64,000 nt of DNA from Diphasiastrum complanatum (Eukaryota > Streptophyta > Lycopodiopsida > Lycopodiales > Lycopodiaceae). Under the pieces are notes generated by a model, which worked only from the letters and a program-made list of their open reading frames with translations, searched no databases and had not been told where the DNA came from. Made by a program: the position numbers and the translations under genes. The DNA lies in NCBI GenBank assembly GCA_029204225.1, contig CM055102.1:32670085-32734084 (forward strand), given 5' to 3'. The first letter of the stretch is position 1, and each line of letters begins with the position of its first letter. Below, piece by piece: positions 56,560-64,000 of the stretch.

Positions 56560-57774
56560 TCTGCTATGCTCCCTACCAAGATCATTCCAATGCAAAATTA
56601 TGGTGTTGACTACAACAAAACATTTTCTCCTATAATCAAGCAGACCTCTATATGCATATTGCTCGCATATGCACAGTCTACAATCTGAAGATCCATATTG
56701 TAGATGAAAAGACAACATTCTTACATGGAGATCTCAACGAAGAAGTCTACATAGACCAGCCACCAGGTTTTACCTGTAAGTCATTCGTTGACTATGCCTG
56801 AAGAATGCACAAGAGCATCTACGGACTAAAACAATCTGCCAGGCAGTGGTACAAGAAGAAGGATCATGCACTCAGATCCTTAGGCTTCCAGCATTTAATG
56901 ACTGACTACAACATCTATGTGAAAGTCGTAGAGGGTGAATTTATTATCATTGGTGTCTACGTTGACGACACACTGATCTGTCAAAGAGCGACACATTGAT
57001 TGCATAGGTGAAAGAAGATATTTCAAGGCACTTTGAAATATCAGACCTAGGTGAAGCAAAATGGTACATGGGCTTGTAGATTGGCAGAGATCTTGAGGGT
57101 GGAAGATTGTATCTACACCAATCAAGATACATCTAGAAAATCATTGATGATTTTCAGATGACAGATTGCAAGGGAGTGAACATCCAATGGTACATAGCAC
57201 AATACTAACGAATGAAGACTGTCCTAGAGATGATGCAGAGAAGGAAGCAATGCTGCAAAAGCCTTACAGAAGGCTTATTGGTTCATTGATGTACCTGGCA
57301 GACAATACATGACCAAACATTGCTAATTCAGAATGATCCAATTCAACATAAATCCAGGACCTACACACTGGAAAATTGCCAAGAGGATCTTGTAATACCG
57401 ATAGCAGACAAAAGACTGTGGTCTTTGTTTTTCTCGTGATACATGATTTCTAGTGAAGTCTTACAGTGATGCTAGTTGGGCATCTACAAGAGACGACTCT
57501 AAGAGCATTTCGGGAGGCTATACCATCGTAGCAGATGCAGTTGTTATTTGAGTCAGTAGACAATAATTGCCCAATCTTCTTGTGAGGCAAATTATGTTGT
57601 TGCAGCCAAGATGGCTAATGAGCTTACATGGCTCAAACAAGTTCATTTCAATGAAGCAGATGGTGGCCGATATCTTCACAAATCCTTTAGACAAGACAAT
57701 GTTTGAAAGGCAAAGGGCGAGCTTGGGAATCATAAAAATACACTATGTTGGACTACCCGAAAAGATCAGATCTA
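56560..57774 (+). pseudogene. Copia RT-RNase H, decayed
   Basis: Plus-strand pieces in order: LKIHIVDEKTTFLHGDLNEE (about 56680-56740), VYIDQPPGFT, KSIYGLKQSARQWYKKKDHA (56810-56870), IIIGVYVDDTLICQ (56940-56985, active site YVDD present), then a stop at 56997. Broken RNase H: SCEANYVVAAKMANELTW near 57575-57625 (the ATEAEYVA block). It ends with VADIFTNPLD-like and ASLGI-like words near 57663-57730. At least six stops or shifts. Confidence 0.75.
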
Positions 57775-58565
57775 GTATGGTAGATTTAGCATCCTATGTG
57801 TCACTTGCACAACTTTGCAAGGATGCTGCCATGATGGAACTACAGATATCACATGGGATGATGGATTTTTCCTATGGCTTTGATGAATCATCAGATGGGG
57901 AATAAGAGGAACAAGAGTCAACAATGAGCGATAATCCAACAAGAATGGAACCCTATACAAGGCAACTAAGTGCAGCAAAGTCAAGCAGATCAAGTGTAGC
58001 AGAAGACCAAGAACCTTGCACTTCAAGATGTCAGCAAGTTTATGCTTGCTAGATTAAGTATCTTGAGAAGGACGAATGTACCTTCTGCTTTGGAGATCAT
58101 CCAAGTACCATGTGTCCAATCAAGAATCCACGCTTATTAAAAGGACAAAATATCGAGCAGCAAGTCTGTCGATGGCAAGATTCAACAGTTAAGCGGTCAG
58201 AAGCAGAATCAAGCCGACAAGAAGCTCTATCAAAGGATGGATGTCAGATTGATCCACCTAAATCACGAGTTTTTTCAACAACTAGTGGCAAGGTAAAAGT
58301 TTTGGTCATATCATCTTGCATGTCACCGAACTCAATGGAGGACCACAATAGCCTACTAGTTTATCTTGTGGAGGATCCTAAGGGGAATCTATTACCAATG
58401 TATGCCTATCAATTTAGAGGTGATAGTGTATCGCACTCGGTAAGATGCTATGGATGCAGAGAAAAACATCGTCGAGCCGAATGTCCACATCGAGGGGATC
58501 TATCAACATTTGAACCATGTTGTGCACAATGCAAAGTCAATCATCCATGCGAGATTGCCCGATGA
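57775..58565 (+). pseudogene. Unidentified reading frame with three zinc-knuckle-like motifs
   Basis: One frame runs 57775-58565 (about 264 codons) broken only by TAA at 57903 and TAG at 58050; the last 151 codons from 58110 are open. Metal-binding motifs: CTFCFGDHPSTMC (58070-58112), CYGCREKHRRAEC (about 58449-58487), both CX2CX3HX4C, and a partial CAQCKVNHPC (about 58527-58556). The CX3H spacing differs from the CX4H of Gag knuckles. Between them is a serine- and charge-rich linker, then KVKVLVISSC and NSLLVYLVEDPKGNLLPMYA. It directly follows Copia RNase H on the same strand. It could be an extra retroelement ORF or a Gag from a second element. No family recognised. Confidence 0.5.
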
Positions 58566-58896
58566 GAAATTCACAAATAGACAGGAGGCATTTGGCTAAT
58601 GTAGACCGACATTTTGCTAATGTAGACCGACATGCACCTGTGTTGATCAATCCACCTATCAATAGAATGCACTATAAAGAAAAATCCTAGTGCCACCGGG
58701 TTATGAAATGAGTGAGGACGAAAGCAATTTGACAAAAGTCCCAAAATATGCAGAGATACCCTCGAGCAGACAAGCAACATCAACATCACTGGAAAACAGA
58801 ACTGGTAGAGTCTATCAGGCCAATGATGGCTGAGGAAGTCAGGAAATTGGCAACCAAGATTTTTTGGTAGGTTCTATTAGGACTCTTGGCGCACTT
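58566..58896 (+). pseudogene. Probable continuation of the zinc-knuckle frame
   Basis: After the stop at 58565, other frames give two copies of ANVDRH (58598-58632), then VLINPPINRMHYKEK, and later VPPGYEMSEDESNLTKV and RVYQANDG. Amino-acid composition is protein-like, with frameshifts near 58690. No family recognised. Confidence 0.3.
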
Positions 58897-60115
58897 TGTT
58901 GGATTATTCTCTTTCTTACTAATCAACTAATTGGTTTTAATTCTCATACATTGTTTATCCAGTTTTGCGAATTTTTTGTGTTTTTATACAGTCTGCAAAA
59001 TTACAAGTATTTTTACACAGTCTATAAAAATACACAAACTTTGACAACAATGTCTCGCATTTTCTCTCTCTACAATCTAGACAGTGTCGCCTGTCAAGAA
59101 TTACGAGTAATACAATGTCGCATTTTTTGCATTTTAGCGACACTATCGCCTATCAAGAATTACATGTAAAAATGCAGTGTCGTCTTTTTCACATTTTTTG
59201 CTTGTCAGGAATTGCGAGTAAAACTGTAAAGTCGCATTTTTCAAAGTGCCTCAAATGTTAAGGAAATGACTATGACAAATTGTGGAGCTACCCCAATATG
59301 AAAGAAATGAGATTTTAAGACACTGTCATTTTTTTTGCAAAAAGACGACACTGTTGCTTGTGGCAGTTTTAGTTCATTTCTGCAGAGTAATAGTTTTAGT
59401 TCATTTATATAGACAGACTGTTAACGACAAATCTCACCGCTTATCAACAATCAATTTCTGAGAAAGAACTGGACAAATACCAGCAAACACCAACCAACTG
59501 GCAATCGCATTTGATGACCTAATTACTTAGTATAAATCAATTGTTCATACATCTCATCAGCTAACAAATCAAGATTGTGAATTGTGAAGGACATGACACT
59601 TCATGTGCTCTCATCAAGTAGATCATTCACAATCAAAAAGTATTGTAGTTAGCTCTCTATCAGCCTTTCAAGTTTGAACTCTCTTTAGCATTCTAGCTCA
59701 GTCTTTTAGAGATTTATTTTAGAATTGCTATTGTGCTACTACTTATCAGCAGAGCTGCTTATTATCAGACTTATTCTCAGTTACTCAGAGACAGCTTAGA
59801 GTGCACGGTTTCTATCTGCTATTGTCTTGCACTCATTAGCATCTGATTTTGTTTTTCTAAATTAGTATTAATTTTTATTGCGTTCAATTTATGTTAGAAT
59901 GCATGCATCTCTATATTGCTTTTGTAACTGCTAGAAATTGTTTGAAAATTCAATACTTTATGTTTGGCTATGTAATCACTTAGTATCTAGCAAAAGTTAG
60001 TTGCTAAAGATTGGACGTGATTTCCGTCACTATTGCTTTGTTCAATTTTTGATAGGCGTAGTCATGCATTGGAAGTAGGAAGTTTCCACGTTCCATTATC
60101 TACCTATTTTCGACA
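58897..60115 (+). repeat. Family A Copia LTR, plus strand (1219 bp)
   Basis: TGTTGGATTATTC...TTTCGACA, the reverse complement of the copies at 18997, 21123 and 33540. A TATA-like TATAAATC lies near 59530-59537. Repeated CGACACTG/GACAGTG words occur in U3 (59080-59355). It is followed at once by a PBS, so it is a 5' LTR. Confidence 0.85.
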
Positions 60116-60290
60116 TGGTATCAGAGCGTTTATTCTTCTATCAAGGCCTAATACTATTTCGATATCAGAGCAAAATCTCTAATACTTGATATCTTTCGCA
60201 ATATCAAATTGATATCAAACTCTTCAATTCCTTTCAACCTTTCAGTATCAGAGAATTGATTTCCTAATGTTGGCATCTCTACATCTTAGC
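60116..60290 (+). other. Family A PBS and leader, cut short
   Basis: Begins TGGTATCAGAGCG (PBS) and continues with the leader also seen at 27060-27226 on the other strand. It ends at 60290, where an LTR on the opposite strand begins; gag and pol are missing. Confidence 0.75.
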
Positions 60291-60919
60291 TGACAAAATT
60301 TCCATAATTCACATGTGTGGGGAATGTCCACAAGTATGATGGATCTAATTAAGCTTTGTGATTAGCACAGTAACCTGATTCTAGATTGATTAGCAAGATC
60401 TAATTCAGAAGAAATGGCTTAACGACAATCTAGCATGCTAAGCATCAGAATATGATAGCAACTTAATCAATAATGAGTAAGAGTTACATGATTTTGGTGT
60501 ATTAGCATTAGCTTCAACACGAGTTAGAGAGAGAAAGATAGAGAGATAACAAGCAAAATAGTTTAGATCCAAAATGGCATGAGGTAGCTACAAAACTTTG
60601 GTTCTTCATCATTGATTGTGAGGACAACTACACATATTTATGGAGTTTGAGGTATCTTGAGGTAAAAACCACATCTATCCATTCCAAAATGACAACTAAA
60701 GTGACATCTAGAGTCTATGTGACATTTGTCACTTGCCATGCATGAAATTCTACCAACTTTTTACAAGTGTGCTAGTTCTAACTAACAAAGTACAAATCAT
60801 CATGCATGTGTCCATTACACTTTGTGCATGCCTTGCATGTCACTATGGACCACTTACAATAATGCATGTGAATTGACACGAGTTTCTACAAGCATGACTT
60901 TGCCAATTCTATGTCTACA
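60291..60919 (-). repeat. LTR on the minus strand, same family as 54613-55112
   Basis: The plus strand starts TGACAAAATTTCC and ends GTCTACA (TGTAGAC...TTGTCA on the minus strand). Long near-identical stretches to the reverse complement of 54613-55112. It is probably the 3' LTR of the Copia at 60942-64000, though no clean polypurine tract is seen. Confidence 0.65.
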
Positions 60920-60941
60920 AACTATATGCGAGTTGTATTCT

Positions 60942-63900
60942 TCAATCTAGACATACATAACCATGTAGCTCAAGTTCTATGTAGGCCAAACTTGGCATTT
61001 TGCATTTATGAGCTACATACTTGCATGGTACAACATTTGTAGCAAGCCAAGAAATCAATATGGATTGTTTTTCCAATTTTAAAACTCCTCCTAAAAATAA
61101 TCTATATTGATTTGAACATGGATCTTGGTATAACTCCAAGATTGGCTCTATGCTTGATGAAGGAACTTTTGCTCTTGTAGATTTTTGATCTGCTCTATCA
61201 CTTGCAAAATCCGAGTCAGAATAACCAATAATAGAAAGATCTTCACTTTTATACAATAAACCAAAATCAAAAGTTGAAGATATATATCTAAGCATTCTCC
61301 TTGGCCATTTTCCAATGATAGATAGTAGGATTTTGCATAGTCTGGCTCAACTTATGAACACTAAAGCTTATGTCAAGTCTAGTTATTGTGAGCCAAATTA
61401 AGGAGCCTATAAGACTTCTAAAAAGTGTGATGTCCACGAAGGATCTTTCATCACCTTTGTTAGAATCCTTTACATTTTGCTCCATAGGTGTTTCTATACT
61501 CTTACAATTCAGCATATTGAACTTCTTTAACATTGAAAAAGCATACTTGGATTGACATACAAAAGTTTTATCTTTAAGAAAGTCAATCTCTAGTCCTAGA
61601 ATATAGTGAAAATTTTCAAGATCTTGCGTCTTGAACTCTTTTCCAAGTGCAATCTTGGTTTCCTCAACTAACTTGATACTACTTCCTGTCAGAATGATAT
61701 CATCAACATAAATAAGAAGAATGACAATATCTTTATCAAAAAACTTGACATATAAGGAAGGATCATAGTTACTAAGATTAAATCCTAGTGACTCAAGAAA
61801 GGTGTTAAGTCGAGAATACCATGACCTTGGAGCTTGCTTCAATCCATATAAACTTTTAAAGAGCAAGCAAACTTTTTCTTTATCATGGATGAACCCAATA
61901 GGCTGATCCATATAAATCTCTTCTTCTAGATACCCATTTAGAAATGCATTAGAGACATCTAGTTGAAGAACTTGCCAATTGAAAAAACAAGCAAGGGAAA
62001 TTATGATTCTAATTGATGGAAGATCCACAAGCTCCCATGTCTTATTGGCCATCAAAGCATCATATTCCTCCTTCATGGCAAGGTACCATTCCTTCAAGTT
62101 GAGTGCATCATATACATCCTTCGGCTCCTCATGAGAAATAAAATAAGCATAATTAGTGGAGTTGATTTCCACTTGCTTGCCTCTATCTTCATAGGTAAGC
62201 CTTCTAGGCTCGGATCTTTCTCTTTGAGATATCCTTTGTGAAAAGGTTCGAGGTGACTCCTCCTCAATTCATCTCTCCATGATAATCTTCAAGGGTGATG
62301 ATTGGAGTATCTTTGTGAGAATCTTTGGACTTGGCCTCCTCAAGAATGTAACATCTCTACTCTCAATTGTAGTTGAGGTAGAGGGAACATATACTCTGTA
62401 AGCTTTCTTGTTGGATGCATATCCAACCATGATCCCCTTAATAGAATTAGGATCATCTCTTTTCCTCGTTTCCAAGGGTACATTAACAAAGCAAGCACAA
62501 CCAAAAACTCTAAGGTGATCTACCTTAGGTTTCTTCTTAAACAAGACTTCAAAAGGTGATTTTCCAGCAAGTGCATTGTGAGGTAATCTATTGCACAAAT
62601 AGTTTGCACAATTTATAGCTTCACCCCAATATTCAATAGGCAAAGAAGATGCTACTCGAATTGCTTTAGCACATTCACATAAAGATCTATTTTTCCTCTC
62701 AGCTACTCCATTTTGAGATGGAGAATAAGCACAAGAAAACTCTCTCTTTATTCCTTCACCTTCACAGTATTCATGAACCTTGTTAGAGATGTATTCACCT
62801 CCTCCATCACATCTTAAAGCTTTAACTTTGAAAGATAATTGTTTCTCAACATAAGCTTTGAAGATTAGAAAGTGATAAAAAACCATAGCCTTTGAATAAA
62901 GTAGATACATCCAGGTATATCTAGTAAAGTCATCAATAAAGGTGACAAAACATGTTGCACCACCAATACTTTTAGAAGAGGAAAAATGTACATCTAAGTG
63001 TATAAGCTCCAAAGGATGAGTAGTCTTTATAAAAGACTTCTGATATGGCTTTCTGTGTGACTTTGCAATGGCACAAGCCTCACAAGGCTTGAAATCTTTA
63101 GAAAGAGATTTTGGAAGACCAATAGCCTTCAACTTCTGAACCATAGAAGACATAGATTTAAAGTTAGGATGTCCCAACCTTCTATGCCACAGTTCCTCCT
63201 TAGATAACAAAGCAACTTCACAAAGGTTTGCATTCTCATAAGAATTCAATTAAAAAATTCCACCACATCTAGATCCATCAGCAAGGATCTCATCATTTCT
63301 CTTGATAAAACAAGTATTGGAGTTGAACTTTACATCACAACCATTATCAAGCAACTTTCCCACACTAATTAAGTTCTTTGTAAGCTTTGGAAGGAAAAGA
63401 ACATTAGAAAGTGCAAGAACTTTTGAAGAAGCAAGTTTCAATGGAATGTTGCCAATTCCTTCTATTGGGCACTCATGATCATTAGGTGTGTAAATAGATC
63501 TCTTGAGTCCTTTGAAAGGTAAGATTGAGTCAAATGACTCCTTTGAACAGCACATATGTGAAGAAGCTCCACTGTCTATGTACCAAGCTCCATCTTTCTT
63601 GAAAGGTGATGAAGAAAAATTGGACACCATAAGTGATCCTTCTCCATCACTTGCAACAAAATCTTCTTCAGATTAGCTTGCTTGAGTTGGTTTTTCTTCT
63701 TGAAGCAATTAGAGGCATAGTGCCCCTTCTTGCCATAGAAGAAACACTTCACTTTCTTCTTCTTGGTCTTTGAGTTAGAGGGATGAGATGTATCATCCTC
63801 TTCACCATCTTTGTCTCAATCTTTGGCTTTGTCTTTGTTGGATGCTTGAGAGAAATGGTTCTTACTCCTTCCTTTCTGCTTGCCTTTGACAAAGAGGGCT

Positions 63901-64000
63901 TTGTTACTTCCACCATGCTCGAGTTTGTTCATCCTGGAGAGTTTATAGCTTTGTCTAGATTCTTCAGAAATAAGAATTCCTTGTAGAGTTTCTAGATTAG
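60942..64000 (-). pseudogene. Copia gag-pol, runs off the window
   Basis: Minus strand, in coding order: gag end with a knuckle whose second Cys reads Tyr (KCFFYGKKGHYASNC, TAT at 63737-63735) and an in-frame stop near 63675. Next protease (WYIDSGASSHMCC, 63630-63250), pre-integrase and integrase (HRRLGHPNFKSM, CEACAIAKSH, HLDVHFSS, RCDGGGEY, SQNGVAERKNR; triad present, 63249-62269) and RT (62172-61288, YVDDIILTG). RT lacks about 55 residues between WELVDLPS and IRIIISLACF (around 62020). RNase H starts (GYSDSDFASDRADQKS) but changes near 61170 to unrelated sequence, so it is truncated. Confidence 0.85.

Overview
The window is plant nuclear DNA from a large, retrotransposon-rich genome. Two ordinary plant genes sit in a sea of decayed LTR retrotransposons. 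One gene carries a first intron of about 10 kb packed with nested insertions, which is typical of gymnosperms (conifers, cycads, Ginkgo). That placement is an inference; no species can be named from the sequence alone.

Host genes. (1) A class I (RPD3-type) histone deacetylase resembling HDA19 lies on the minus strand, 15773 down to 3928, in five exons with an intact catalytic core. (2) An intronless RING-H2 E3 ubiquitin ligase of the ATL family (ATL67-like) lies on the minus strand at 45084-44476. A very short possible ORF at 38791-38943 is doubtful.

Layout. 1-3126: remnant of a minus-strand Copia element (gag, primer-binding site, short LTR). 3928-15773: the HDA19-like gene. Its intron 1 holds a plus-strand Copia reverse transcriptase (RT) fragment (5583-6480) and a second Copia (8567-13960). 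That second Copia is split by an LTR element (8975-12216, target duplication AAATG), which is itself split by a non-autonomous hAT element (10642-11103, target duplication TAACAATG). 18997-27226: two head-to-tail minus-strand copies of one Copia family (family A), interrupted by a solo LTR (20000-20859) and another LTR-like block (about 26113-26896). 30590-31040: a broken hAT transposase. 33540-38400: a third, internally deleted family A copy and the 5' end of a plus-strand Copia. 39.2-42 kb: local direct and tandem repeats. 44.5-45.1 kb: the ATL gene. 46.85-54.3 kb: a three-level nest whose innermost member is a young Copia (47300-52381) with two 682-bp LTRs that differ at only about nine sites. 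54.6-60.1 kb: decayed plus-strand Copia pol, an unidentified zinc-knuckle reading frame (57775-58565) and a plus-strand family A LTR. 60.3-64 kb: a minus-strand Copia running off the window.

How the parts relate. The two host genes have no evident functional link; one acts in chromatin and the other in ubiquitination. The mobile elements form a relative-age stack: each inner insertion is younger than the one it interrupts. No element seen here is complete and autonomous. The youngest has an open 877-codon integrase-RT-RNase H frame, but it has lost most of gag and the protease, and its integrase catalytic Glu reads as Lys. No CRISPR array, rRNA gene or convincing tRNA gene was found.
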